The notes below the pieces were generated by a model. The model was not told the origin of the DNA. It searched no databases and saw only the letters and a list, made by a program, of their open reading frames with translations. The translations under genes and the position numbers were made by a program. A DNA stretch of 61,952 bases from contig JAIRWC010000020.1 in NCBI GenBank assembly GCA_031253495.1, positions 1-61,952 of the forward strand, written 5' to 3'. Positions 23,448 to 31,980 of this stretch are shown here, piece after piece. The DNA is from Oscillospiraceae bacterium. Its GTDB lineage: Bacteria > Bacillota > Clostridia > Oscillospirales > Ruminococcaceae. The stretch's first letter is position 1, and each line of letters starts with the position of its first letter.

Positions 23448-23475
23448 GGGCGCGCGAACAGCCGTTCGCGCGCCC
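23448..23475 (+). terminator. Perfect 12-bp hairpin after amt
   Basis: Arms 23448-23459 and 23464-23475 pair perfectly with a 4-base loop, between the amt stop and the next gene. There is no U tract, so it is either a weak terminator or an mRNA-stabilising or attenuating hairpin that reduces expression of the downstream gene. Confidence 0.55.
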
Positions 23476-23503
23476 GCGCCATTTATGCGGAAAAGGGGGT
23501 TGG

Positions 23504-26074
23504 TTGCGCGTGGCGATTGACAACAGGGTAAGCACGGGAATACAAGGGCTTGACGGCGTCGTCGATATGTTAAGGCTGGGCGACAACGTGGTTTGGCAGG
23601 TGCAGTCCGTAAGCGACTATCTTCAAGTAGTCAAGCCTTATGTGAAACAGGCGAAAAAAGACGGGCGGCGGCTGGTTTATTTCCGTTTCGGGGCGCACGA
23701 GCCTTTGATGGGGGAGGACGAGCCCTCGGTAACGTATAAGGTCGACGCCTCGGAAGGCTTCGAGACCTTCGAGGGGAAAATCCACGACATTATCGAGCGC
23801 GAAGGCTTGAAGGCCTTTTACGTCTTTGACTGCCTGAGCGACCTTTTGGAATTTTGGTACTCCGATTTTATGATAGGGAACTTTTTCCGCGTTACCTGCC
23901 CGTTCCTTTTCGTCTTGGACACGGTCGCCTATTTCGCGCTGATACGCGGGGTTCACACCCACGCCACCGTCGCGAGGATAAGGGAAACCACGCAGCTTTT
24001 GCTGGATATTTATAACGTTGACGAAAAAATCTATATACACCCGCTCAAAGTCTGGGAAAGGTATACCCCCGCCATGTTCTTCCCCCATTTAATAGACGGG
24101 GACGCCGCCGTTTCCGTAACGGCGAGCGCGGACGCCGCCGCCTTGTTTTCGGGCTTGGGGAAAAGCGCCCTCGCCCGCGATTATTGGGAAATAACGTTGG
24201 AACGCGCTTACGGCGCGCTTGAAAATCCCGGCGACGAAAAAACCTTATCCGAAATGAAAAAACTGCTGATAAGCCTGATAATCGGCAAAGGCGAACGCAT
24301 AGCGAAGTTAGCCGACAGGTATTTCACCCTGCGCGACATCCTCGGCATAGCGGCGCGGGAAATAGGGACGGGTTTCATCGGCGGGAAAAGCGTCGGCATG
24401 CTCTTAGGCAGGAAAATCCTTGAGGAAAACGTCCGCGACGTTTTTCAAAACCATTGGGAACCGCACGATTCCTACTATCTCGGCTCCGATATTTTTTACA
24501 CCTACATAGTGCAGAACGGTTGGTGGGAATTACGCGCGAAACAAAAGAACCCGAACGGCTACTTCAAATTGGCGCCGGAGTTAAAGAAAAACCTTCTGCG
24601 CGGAAAGTTCCCCGACGTCGTCAGGGAACAGTTCATGCAAATGCTGGAGCATTACGGGCAGTCGCCGATAATCGTCCGTTCAAGCTCGCTGCTCGAGGAT
24701 AACTTCGGCAACGCGTTCGCGGGGAAATACGAAAGCGTTTTCTGCGCCAACCAAGGCTCCCCGGAAGAGCGTTTCGAGGCGTTTGAACAGGCGGTCCGCG
24801 CGGTTTACGCCAGCGCCATGAGCGCGGACGCCTTAACCTACCGCCAAAGCCGCGGGCTTGCCGACTTAGACGAACAGATGGCGATATTGGTTCAGCGCGT
24901 TTCGGGCGACCGCCACGGCGGAATGTTTTTCCCGCATATCGCGGGGGTGGGCTTTTCGTCTAATTTATATGTATGGAACAAGGATATGGACCCGCGCGCC
25001 GGGATGCTGCGCTTGGTTTTCGGGTTGGGCACCCGCGCCGTTGACCGCGTCTCGGGCGACTACGCGAAGCTTGTTTCGCTCGACCGCCCCGAAAAGGGCG
25101 TCCCCGTCGCTTACGGCGACGAAAGGAAATTCTCTCAGCACAAGGCCGACGCGATTGATTTAAAAGAAAACGGCTTGACGGAAATATCGCCGGACGCCCT
25201 GCAAGACGGCGATTTGAAAACCGATAAAAGCCTGTTTTTCAGCTTGGACGCGGCGACGCTCGCGCGGCTTCGGGAAACGGGGGGGCGGGATTTGCCGTCC
25301 CCGCGGATTTTGGACTTTAACAAACTGCTTTCCGAAACGAAGTTTCCCGCCGCGGCGAAAACGATGCTCTCCGCCTTGGAGGCGGCTTACGATTATCCCG
25401 TGGATATCGAATTTACCGCGAACTTCAGCCCGGGCGGCGATTTTCGTTTTAATCTCCTGCAATGCCGCCCCCTGCAAACGAAGGGGCTTGGCAAAGCCGT
25501 GGGAATCCCGAACCCCGAAGAGGGCGGCGTATTGTTTTCCTCAACCGGCAATTTTATGGGGGGGAACGTCAGGTTGCCGATAGATTACGTGATTTTTGTG
25601 AAAGCGGGGGAATATCTCGAGCTTTCCGAACGGGAAAAGTACCACGTCGCCCGTTTAATCGGCGAGCTTAACCAAAAGCTCAAGGGGCGCTCCGTCATGT
25701 TAATCGGACCGGGGAGATGGGGGACGACCACCCCGTCTTTGGGCGTGCCGGTGCGCTTCAGCGAACTTTGCAACATGTCCGTGTTGTGCGAGGTGGCCTA
25801 TAAACAGGGCGGGCTTATGCCGGAACTGTCGTTCGGGAGCCACTTTTTTCAGGATATAGTGGAAACCGGGATATTCTACGCCGCCGTCCTCGACGGGGAA
25901 GAGGGGGTGTTGTTCCGCCCCGAATACGTTCTCGCCGCCGAAAACCTGCTTGAAAAATTTCTCCCCGACGAAAAAGGCTGGGGCGACGCCGTCGCCCTTG
26001 CCGAAACGGACGGTTTGACGCTGTATTCCGATATTACGAGCCAAAGGGTTCTCTGCGGCAAAGGCGGCGGTTAA
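23504..26074 (+). CDS. PPDK-N/PEP-synthase-type ATP-grasp protein with degenerate RecA-like N domain
   Basis: An 856-residue cytoplasmic protein. Residues 1 to about 200 resemble a KaiC/RecA-type fold (STGIQGLDGVVDMLRLGD) but the Walker A is lost: the expected GxxGxGKT region reads NVVWQVQSVSDY. Residues about 290-660 are a PPDK N-terminal/PEP-synthase ATP-grasp domain (GTGFIGGKSVGMLLGRKIL, SPIIVRSSSLLEDNFGNAFA, RLVFGLGTRAVDRVSGDYA). The swivelling phosphohistidine domain and PEP-binding barrel are absent, so it cannot be a complete PEP synthase. TTG 23504 or GTG 23510 could be the start. Function unknown; phosphotransfer or nucleotide-dependent regulation is possible. Confidence 0.8.
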   Translation: MRVAIDNRVSTGIQGLDGVVDMLRLGDNVVWQVQSVSDYLQVVKPYVKQAKKDGRRLVYFRFGAHEPLMGEDEPSVTYKVDASEGFETFEGKIHDIIEREGLKAFYVFDCLSDLLEFWYSDFMIGNFFRVTCPFLFVLDTVAYFALIRGVHTHATVARIRETTQLLLDIYNVDEKIYIHPLKVWERYTPAMFFPHLIDGDAAVSVTASADAAALFSGLGKSALARDYWEITLERAYGALENPGDEKTLSEMKKLLISLIIGKGERIAKLADRYFTLRDILGIAAREIGTGFIGGKSVGMLLGRKILEENVRDVFQNHWEPHDSYYLGSDIFYTYIVQNGWWELRAKQKNPNGYFKLAPELKKNLLRGKFPDVVREQFMQMLEHYGQSPIIVRSSSLLEDNFGNAFAGKYESVFCANQGSPEERFEAFEQAVRAVYASAMSADALTYRQSRGLADLDEQMAILVQRVSGDRHGGMFFPHIAGVGFSSNLYVWNKDMDPRAGMLRLVFGLGTRAVDRVSGDYAKLVSLDRPEKGVPVAYGDERKFSQHKADAIDLKENGLTEISPDALQDGDLKTDKSLFFSLDAATLARLRETGGRDLPSPRILDFNKLLSETKFPAAAKTMLSALEAAYDYPVDIEFTANFSPGGDFRFNLLQCRPLQTKGLGKAVGIPNPEEGGVLFSSTGNFMGGNVRLPIDYVIFVKAGEYLELSEREKYHVARLIGELNQKLKGRSVMLIGPGRWGTTTPSLGVPVRFSELCNMSVLCEVAYKQGGLMPELSFGSHFFQDIVETGIFYAAVLDGEEGVLFRPEYVLAAENLLEKFLPDEKGWGDAVALAETDGLTLYSDITSQRVLCGKGGG

Positions 26075-26598
26075 ACCATTTCCAGCGTATAAATCTCAAG
26101 CCCCCGTTTTCGCGCCTCGTCGTAAATATACAAGCCGTCGCCATCCCCGCCGAAAAGCATTTTCCCGCATTTTTCCAGCATATAATCGGCGCCGCGCCGC
26201 ACCAGCTCCTCCTCGTTTTCGTCCGAAAAATCAAAGTTTTTATTTTCGTCGTCAAATTTTACATAAATCGGAAAGACCTCGGTACACAGCTCGTGTACTT
26301 TAAAAAACCGCTCGCGCCAGTTTTCGGCGTACTTATACGGTTGGTCCTCGTAAGGGAAACAGACGAAGAGCTTGACGTTGTTATAATTCATAAGACCCGT
26401 TACGATTTCACCGCCCCATAACGGGAAACCCAAACCGCAATCGGTATAAAATTCGTCCACGCCGTTTTTATGCAAAGCCGTAATCGCGTGGAGCAGCCTG
26501 GTTTTGACTTTTTGACATTCGCGGCTGTCTTCGTTGAACCCGAAAGGCAGGCGGTAAATATCCGTTCCCGAGATGACGCAGCGGTTAGATTTCGACAT
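26071..26598 (-). CDS. YpsA/DUF1273-like SLOG-family protein
   Basis: A 175-residue protein of the DUF1273/YpsA group, a Rossmann-like SLOG family thought to bind a nucleotide-derived ligand. Landmarks: CVISGTDIYRLPFGF at the start, then LHKNGVDEFYTDCGLGFPLW and VKLFVCFPYEDQPYKY, and GKMLFGGDGDGLYIYD. It is the last gene of the cmk-plsC-HD cluster, 6 bp after the HD gene, and its end overlaps the converging PPDK-N gene by 4 bp. Confidence 0.8.
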   Translation of the reverse strand: MSKSNRCVISGTDIYRLPFGFNEDSRECQKVKTRLLHAITALHKNGVDEFYTDCGLGFPLWGGEIVTGLMNYNNVKLFVCFPYEDQPYKYAENWRERFFKVHELCTEVFPIYVKFDDENKNFDFSDENEEELVRRGADYMLEKCGKMLFGGDGDGLYIYDEARKRGLEIYTLEMV

Positions 26599-26604
26599 AT
26601 TCCC

Positions 26605-27294
26605 TCACAACACCTTTGAATTATTCATTATCAACTCAAACCGGGCTTTCAACGTTTCGGCGGCTTTGCGGCAAAGCACCATGCGGTCGAGGAAAATTTC
26701 AAAATATTCCATGATGGAACTGATTTCCTCGTCTATCACAAGGTCGAGAACTATCGCTTCCTTATCTTTTGAAAAGCCCACGCTTGACCTGACGCAAGCG
26801 TAATTTACCCTGTCGTGGACGTCCTGCGCGACGTCCGGCTCCCTTTCCCCCCCCCCGAGGACGGTATGCCTCACCCGCGAACGCCGCACGTCGGTTTTGT
26901 CCGCTAAGATAATCGCCGCCGCTATGGGGTTAACGGGGGAGGCGGTTTTTTCGTCGTGGTTGCCGATGGCGGAAACGACCACCGCTATTTCGTCGGCGGG
27001 CATCCCCATGCAGTCTAACAGGCGGAAAGCCATAACCGCGCCGGTTTGCGCGTGGTCGTTGCGATTGATTACGTTCCCTATGTCGTGCATATAAGCCGCG
27101 ATTTGCGCCAATTCGCAAATCCGCTCGGAATAGTTCAGCTCGGATAAAATCATAAAGGCGGTTTCGGCGGCTTTTTCGGCGTGCGCCTTTGAATGTTCGG
27201 TGTACCCGATTGTGGAAAGCGCGGCGTCGGCGTGGTCGATATAGGTTTGGATGTCTTTGTTTTGGCGGATGTATTTATAAGTTACGTTACTCAC
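26605..27294 (-). CDS. HD-domain phosphohydrolase
   Basis: A 229-residue HD-superfamily protein. Metal-binding residues are seen in HSKAHAEKAAETAF-type context and in AAYMHDIGNVINRNDHAQTG; NHDEKTASPVNPIAAAIILADK supplies the later aspartate/histidine set. Probably a nucleotide or signal phosphohydrolase; substrate unknown. Start is GTG at 27294, overlapping the end of plsC by 8 bp. Confidence 0.85.
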   Translation of the reverse strand: MSNVTYKYIRQNKDIQTYIDHADAALSTIGYTEHSKAHAEKAAETAFMILSELNYSERICELAQIAAYMHDIGNVINRNDHAQTGAVMAFRLLDCMGMPADEIAVVVSAIGNHDEKTASPVNPIAAAIILADKTDVRRSRVRHTVLGGGEREPDVAQDVHDRVNYACVRSSVGFSKDKEAIVLDLVIDEEISSIMEYFEIFLDRMVLCRKAAETLKARFELIMNNSKVL

Positions 27295-27937
27295 TAATTA
27301 TTTCAACCCCCCTTTCCTCATATATCTGCCTTTGTAATTCCTTTATGCCGTCCATTATCCGTCCGGAAATACGTTTCAGTTCTTTTCTGTCGCCGTTTTC
27401 GCCAATCTTCAGCTCTTCGGCGGGGATAATGTCGCCCACCGCGAAATCCAGATTTTTTTTGTTCCCGCCTAACCCGTACATTATGCAAACGGGAAGGACG
27501 GGGGCGTTCGCCATTCCCGCTATCAGCGCCACGCCCGACTTCGCCTTGCCGATTTTCCCGTCTTTTGAACGCGTCCCCTCCGGGAAAATCACAAAAATCC
27601 TGCCTTTTTTCAAATCCGAAACCGAGCGGTCGATGGCGGCGTTATCCCCCCCGCCGCGAACGACGGGGAACGCGCCGCACGCCCTTATCAGCAACGTGAA
27701 AAACACGTTCTTTTGAAACAGCTCCGCCTTGGCCATGAACGAAAACCGCCCCCTCGCCACGGCGGTAATCGCGGGCGGGTCGGAATATTTTTGGTGGTTG
27801 CAGGCGATTATGTAGCCGCCGCGCAGTTTCGGCAGTTTGTGCCTGTTATAAACCTTGATTTTGTATTTCAGGAAAAAATAAAACTGCACGAAATACCTTA
27901 AAAAACGGTAGAGAAAGTTACCGATTGAATTTTTCAT
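27287..27937 (-). CDS. plsC: 1-acyl-sn-glycerol-3-phosphate acyltransferase
   Basis: A 216-residue membrane-associated acyltransferase that makes phosphatidic acid. The HX4D motif is CNHQKYSDPPA, and the substrate-binding block is IFVIFPEGTRSKDGKIG; VVRGGGDNAAIDRSV and APVLPVCIMYGLGG are further PlsC blocks. Its start lies 20 bp inside the end of cmk, a pairing frequent in Firmicutes. Confidence 0.93.
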   Translation of the reverse strand: MKNSIGNFLYRFLRYFVQFYFFLKYKIKVYNRHKLPKLRGGYIIACNHQKYSDPPAITAVARGRFSFMAKAELFQKNVFFTLLIRACGAFPVVRGGGDNAAIDRSVSDLKKGRIFVIFPEGTRSKDGKIGKAKSGVALIAGMANAPVLPVCIMYGLGGNKKNLDFAVGDIIPAEELKIGENGDRKELKRISGRIMDGIKELQRQIYEERGVEIISE

Positions 27938-28601
27938 TTATCAAACCCACAATCTCCTCGACGGATTGCTCGAACGCGTTGCCTGTCGTGTCGACGAGAA
28001 CGGCGTCGTCCGCCCGCTTCAGCGGGGCGGAGGCCCTGTGCGAATCGTCGTAGTCGCGCTTGTTCAAGTCGTTCAGCACCTCTTCATAATCCGTTTTTGC
28101 GCCTTTTTCCGTCAACTCGTCATAACGGCGTTTCGCCCGTTCCTCGGGGGTCGCGGTGAGGAATATTTTTATCTCGGCTTCCGGCAAAACGACGGTTCCT
28201 ATGTCGCGCCCGTCCATAATCACGCTGTTGTTAAGGGCGAACGAGCGTTGCAGCTCCAAAAGGAACTCGCGCACCCTCGGATTCGCGGAAACGCGGGAAG
28301 CGAGCATCGACGCTTCGGGCGTGCGGATTTTATCGGTGAAATCCGCGCCGTTCACGAAAACGCGCTGTTCCCCTTCCGTGAAGCGCAGGCTTATATCGAC
28401 CCCCGCCTTCTCTATATGCTCGAAAACCGCCGAATCGTCGTAAACGTCGCAACCGTTCTCTTTGCAGTGAACGCCGATTGCGCGGTAAAGCGAACCCGTG
28501 TCCACATGGATAAAGCCGAGGCGCTTGGCGGCGGCTTCCGCTATCGTGCTTTTCCCCGCGCCGACGGGGCCGTCTATGGCTATTCTCGTAATTTTTTCCA
28601 T
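27918..28601 (-). CDS. cmk: Cytidylate kinase
   Basis: A 227-residue (d)CMP kinase. P-loop IAIDGPVGAGKSTIAEAAAK, then IHVDTGSLYRAIGVHC, VIMDGRDIGTVVLPEA and the LID segment LTATPEERAKRRYDELTEKG. ATG at 28601 with AAAGGAG is chosen over the upstream in-frame start at 28664, which would overlap the promoter. First gene of a four-gene operon with plsC, the HD protein and the YpsA-like protein. Confidence 0.95.
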   Translation of the reverse strand: MEKITRIAIDGPVGAGKSTIAEAAAKRLGFIHVDTGSLYRAIGVHCKENGCDVYDDSAVFEHIEKAGVDISLRFTEGEQRVFVNGADFTDKIRTPEASMLASRVSANPRVREFLLELQRSFALNNSVIMDGRDIGTVVLPEAEIKIFLTATPEERAKRRYDELTEKGAKTDYEEVLNDLNKRDYDDSHRASAPLKRADDAVLVDTTGNAFEQSVEEIVGLINEKFNR

Positions 28602-28635
28602 GCGAAAAAACGCTCCTTTTGTTAATCCGTATGCA

Positions 28636-28664
28636 ATTATAGCACGTTTTTTACAAAAAATCAA
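28636..28664 (-). promoter_or_regulatory. Promoter of the cmk operon
   Basis: Minus strand TTGATT (28659-28664), 17-base spacer, TATAAT (28636-28641), about 35 bases before the cmk ATG. Confidence 0.78.
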
Positions 28665-28675
28665 CCGAAAGCTTT

Positions 28676-28704
28676 ACGGGGGGCGGAACTCGTCCGCCCC
28701 CCGT
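28676..28704 (-). terminator. GC-rich hairpin behind rny
   Basis: A perfect 12-bp stem with a 5-base loop a few bases after the rny stop. The following minus-strand sequence is not a clean U tract, so termination may be partial. It separates rny from the cmk promoter. Confidence 0.6.
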
Positions 28705-28709
28705 AATCG

Positions 28710-30308
28710 TTATTTGGCGAAATCAATCGCCCTGCTTTCCCTTATCAGGTGAATCCGTATCTGCCCGGGATATTCCATATCCTTTTCAATTCGCTCGGCG
28801 ATTTTCCTCGCCATGACGACCATGCCGTCGTCGTTGACCGCTTCCGGCTTGATAATAACGCGAACCTCGCGCCCCGCCTGTATCGCGAAAGACTTCTCCA
28901 CGCCTTGATAAGACGCGCATATTTCCTCCAACTTTTGCAGGCGTTTGATATAATTCTCATAATTCTCGCTGCGGGCGCCGGGTCTCGCCGCGCTTATCGC
29001 GTCCGCCGCCTGAACAATCGCCGCTAAGACGGTCTTTGTTTCGACATCCCCGTGGTGCGCTTCCACCGCGTGGATGATTTCGGCGATTTCCTTGTATTTC
29101 TTCAAAACCTCCATGCCGATATGGACGTGGCTCCCCTCGATTTCATGCGTCAAGGCTTTGCCTATGTCGTGCAAAAGCCCCGCCCTGCGCGCCGTAGCCG
29201 CGTTTATCCCCAGTTCCGAAGCCAAAATCCCGGAAAGGTGCGCCACCTCGATTGAATGGGTCAGCACGTTCTGGCTGTATGAAGTCCGGTAATAAAGGCG
29301 CCCCAACAGCTTGACAAGCTCGTGGTTCAAGCCGTTGACGTTGGTGTCTATAACGGCGCGTTCGCCCTCCTGCTTGATTTTAAGTTCCACGTCGCGGCGC
29401 GCCTTTTCCACCATTTCCTCTATTCTCGTCGGGTGGATGCGCCCGTCTTGAATGAGCCGCTCCAAAGAGATACGCGCGATTTCGCGCCTTACCTTGTCGT
29501 GGCTGGAAAGGGTAATCGCTTCCGGCGTATCGTCGATAATCAAATCCACCCCGGTAAGCTGTTCCAAGGTGCGTATGTTGCGCCCTTCCCTGCCTATTAT
29601 CCTGCCTTTCATCTCATCGTTGGGCAAAGGCACCACGGACACCGTCATTTCCGAAACCGTTTCGGAAGCCAAACGGGCAATCGCGAGGGAAATATAATTG
29701 CGCGCCTTTTCGTCGCACTCGTCTTTTAACCGCTGTTCATAGGCGTTTATTTTCAACGCCTTTTCGTGGTTTAACTGAACGTCGAGCATTTCGAGGAGGT
29801 GCGCCTTCGCCTGCTCGTTTGAAAACCCCGATATCCTTTGCAGGATGTCCATTTGCGTTTTCTTGGTTTGCTCCGCCTCCGCCAAACTCGCGTCGGCCTT
29901 TTTGTTTTTCGTTAAAAGGGCTTCTTCCAATTTTTCAATTTTATCGTTCTTTTTATCGAGATTTTCTTCCTTTTGCTGTAACCGCCGTTCCGCTCTCGAC
30001 ACTTCGGAACGCCTCTCCTTCAATTCCCTTTCCGTTTCGTTTTTAAGGCGGGAAATTTCCCTTTCCGCCTCTTCCTTGAGCTTAAAAATCTCGTCCTTCG
30101 CCTCAACCAACGCCGTTTTCTTCTCCGAACGGGCTTTTTCGTTCGCTTCGTTGATTAAACGGAGCGCCTCTTTCTCGGCGGACTCTATGTGCGCCTCGCC
30201 GAATTTGATGCGGTGTTTTTCGCCGGCCCTGTACATCAAGAACCCGAAAACGACCGCGCCGACCGCGAAAGCGCCCATACAAAGCGCTATCGTTAATGCT
30301 AAATCCAT
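28710..30308 (-). CDS. rny: Ribonuclease Y
   Basis: A 532-residue membrane-anchored endoribonuclease that begins mRNA decay in Firmicutes. Order: N-terminal membrane helix (about 4-24), long Glu/Lys-rich coiled coil (about 30-190), KH domain (IIGREGRNIRTLEQLTGVDL), HD domain (LTHSIEVAHLSGILASELG and AGLLHDIGKALTHEIEGSH) and the C-terminal RNase Y block ending IRIHLIRESRAIDFAK. Full length, with its own promoter. Confidence 0.97.
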   Translation of the reverse strand: MDLALTIALCMGAFAVGAVVFGFLMYRAGEKHRIKFGEAHIESAEKEALRLINEANEKARSEKKTALVEAKDEIFKLKEEAEREISRLKNETERELKERRSEVSRAERRLQQKEENLDKKNDKIEKLEEALLTKNKKADASLAEAEQTKKTQMDILQRISGFSNEQAKAHLLEMLDVQLNHEKALKINAYEQRLKDECDEKARNYISLAIARLASETVSEMTVSVVPLPNDEMKGRIIGREGRNIRTLEQLTGVDLIIDDTPEAITLSSHDKVRREIARISLERLIQDGRIHPTRIEEMVEKARRDVELKIKQEGERAVIDTNVNGLNHELVKLLGRLYYRTSYSQNVLTHSIEVAHLSGILASELGINAATARRAGLLHDIGKALTHEIEGSHVHIGMEVLKKYKEIAEIIHAVEAHHGDVETKTVLAAIVQAADAISAARPGARSENYENYIKRLQKLEEICASYQGVEKSFAIQAGREVRVIIKPEAVNDDGMVVMARKIAERIEKDMEYPGQIRIHLIRESRAIDFAK

Positions 30309-30461
30309 TCTTTATCCTCTTTTCTGAAATATGTGAACCGAACGGACCTTTCCCGTCCGGAAAAAACAAATAACCTTGTCCGGCGGAAAACCCGCCCGCA
30401 ACCCCGCTCGCGCACAGTTTACGGGGAGGTCTGTCAAAGCTGTACAAGCGCATTTAAATCC

Positions 30462-30490
30462 ATTTTATCGCAATATAAAGCAATTGTCAA
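30462..30490 (-). promoter_or_regulatory. Promoter of rny
   Basis: Minus strand TTGACA (30485-30490), 17-base spacer, TAAAAT (30462-30467). The predicted leader is about 145 bases long and contains a short imperfect hairpin near 30340-30365; RNase Y leaders are sometimes self-regulated, which is speculative here. Confidence 0.8.
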
Positions 30491-30525
30491 TAGTTTTTTC
30501 AGATTTTCGGCGTTCGGATTAAAAG

Positions 30526-30560
30526 CAAAAACCGCTTAATCTTAGCAGTCAAGCGGTTTT
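30526..30560 (-). terminator. Terminator of tRNA-Ser
   Basis: Inverted repeat with a 10-11-bp stem (arms about 30526-30537 and 30551-30560) and U-rich tail on the minus strand, starting four bases after the 3' end of the tRNA gene. Confidence 0.8.
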
Positions 30561-30563
30561 GAA

Positions 30564-30652
30564 CGGAGAGAGGGGGATTCGAACCCCCGGCGGGGTATTA
30601 GCCCGCACACGATTTCCAGTCGTGCGCCTTAGACCAACTCAGCCATCTCTCC
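30564..30652 (-). tRNA. tRNA-Ser (anticodon GGA)
   Basis: An 89-base class II tRNA on the minus strand. Acceptor arms GGAGAGA (30652-30646) and TCTCTCC (30571-30565) pair fully, with discriminator G at 30564. The D-arm region reads TGGCTGAGTTGGTCTAAGG, the anticodon loop is CTGGAAA (anticodon GGA, reading UCC/UCU), a long variable arm CGGGCTAATACCCCG follows, and the T arm has GGTTCGAATC. CCA is not encoded. Confidence 0.96.
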
Positions 30653-30712
30653 CGACCGTGCGGTCGTCTAAATTCAAACGGAATTGCGCCGCCGCGGCGG
30701 CGTCCGCCGGTT

Positions 30713-31243
30713 TCAGTTCGCCGCGCCTATCTCAATCGCCCTCATATTCGCTTCAACCAAATCCGCCTTACCTGCGGGAACGGTTTTTTCCGCCGCCCTT
30801 TTCACGGCGTCAAAACTCGCGAGCCCCGTTTCCTTAATCATTTTCCCCAGCATAATAATGTTCGCCATGCCTTTTAAGCCGTTATCGCGCGCTAATTCGG
30901 TCGCGGGGATATAATATCGGTCAATACGGGGGTCGCCGCGCTCTTTGCCGACGAACGAACTGTCTATGAAGGCTTTCCCGCCTTCCTTCACCGAACCTAT
31001 AAACTTGTCGCAGCTCGGAGCGTTCATAACGATGAGCGCGTCGGGGTTAAGCACAAGGGGGGAGCCTATCGGCTTATCGCTTACGCAAACGGAACAGTTG
31101 CAGGTGCCCCCGCGCATCGCGGGTCCGTAAGACGGCAGCCACGACACCTCTTTCCCGTCGATTAACCCGACGTAAGAAAGCAGCTTCCCCGCGAACAGTA
31201 TCCCCTGCCCGCCGAAGCCCGCGATTAAAATTTCACTTGTCAT
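30713..31243 (-). CDS. 2-oxoacid:ferredoxin oxidoreductase, gamma subunit
   Basis: A 176-residue PorG/KorC-type subunit. It starts MTSEILIAGFGGQGILFAGK, has SYGPAMRGGTCNCSVCVSD and later LVLNPDALIVMNAPSCDKF, all standard for this family. It works with the two upstream subunits in oxidative decarboxylation of a 2-oxoacid to its CoA thioester with ferredoxin as acceptor. ATG overlaps the beta-subunit stop by 4 bp. Confidence 0.93.
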   Translation of the reverse strand: MTSEILIAGFGGQGILFAGKLLSYVGLIDGKEVSWLPSYGPAMRGGTCNCSVCVSDKPIGSPLVLNPDALIVMNAPSCDKFIGSVKEGGKAFIDSSFVGKERGDPRIDRYYIPATELARDNGLKGMANIIMLGKMIKETGLASFDAVKRAAEKTVPAGKADLVEANMRAIEIGAAN

Positions 31244-31980
31244 CTTACCGCCCCCTCTTTATAGACTCCCGGCGGATAATACGGCAGCATATCGTTTTTG
31301 AGCCGTTCGACGGATTTAACCGGCGTCAAACCCCAGTTTGTCGGGCAGGTCGAAAGAACTTCGATTATCGAAAATCCCTGCTTGTTTTTCTGGAACTCGA
31401 AGCCTTTCCTAATCGCTTTCTTGGCGGCGAACACGCTTTTCGGGTCAATCACCGCGACCCTTTCCGCCAAAGCCACGCCGTCGATTTGCGCCATTATCTC
31501 GCATATTTTAAGCGGGAAACCCTCGGTCGCCGTGTTTCTCCCGTAAGGCGTGGTTTGCGTAACCTGCCCGGGTAACGTCGTCGGCGCCATCTGCCCGCCG
31601 GTCATCCCGTAGGTCGTGTTATTGACGAAAACCGTCGTGAAGTTCTCGCCCCTCGCGGCGGCGTGGATAATCTCGGCGGTTCCGATTGCCGCCAAATCGC
31701 CGTCCCCCTGGTAGGTGAACACGAACTTATCCGGGAGCGAACGCTTAACGCCCGTAGCCACGGCGGGGGAACGCCCGTGCGACGCCTCAATCATATCGCA
31801 GTTGAAATAATCATAAGCGAGCACCGAGCAACCCACGGGGCAAACGCCGATTGTATCCCCTTCAATGCCCATTTCGTCGATAACCTCCGCCAATATCCGA
31901 TGAATTATGCCGTGGGCGCAGCCGGGGCAATAATGCGTTTCAACGTCCGCTAACGAACGGGGTCTCGCGAATTTCGGCAT
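31240..31980 (-). CDS. 2-oxoacid:ferredoxin oxidoreductase, thiamine-diphosphate (beta) subunit
   Basis: A 246-residue subunit that holds thiamine diphosphate. Landmarks: HYCPGCAHGIIHRILAEV, IGVCPVGCSVLAYDYFN, the TPP/Mg motif YQGDGDLAAIGTAEIIHA with VFVNNTTYGMTGGQMAPTTL. It is adjacent without gap to the alpha-subunit gene. Substrate class (branched-chain 2-oxoacids versus 2-oxoglutarate) is suggested by the VorB-like partner but not proven. Confidence 0.93.
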   Translation of the reverse strand: MPKFARPRSLADVETHYCPGCAHGIIHRILAEVIDEMGIEGDTIGVCPVGCSVLAYDYFNCDMIEASHGRSPAVATGVKRSLPDKFVFTYQGDGDLAAIGTAEIIHAAARGENFTTVFVNNTTYGMTGGQMAPTTLPGQVTQTTPYGRNTATEGFPLKICEIMAQIDGVALAERVAVIDPKSVFAAKKAIRKGFEFQKNKQGFSIIEVLSTCPTNWGLTPVKSVERLKNDMLPYYPPGVYKEGAVR

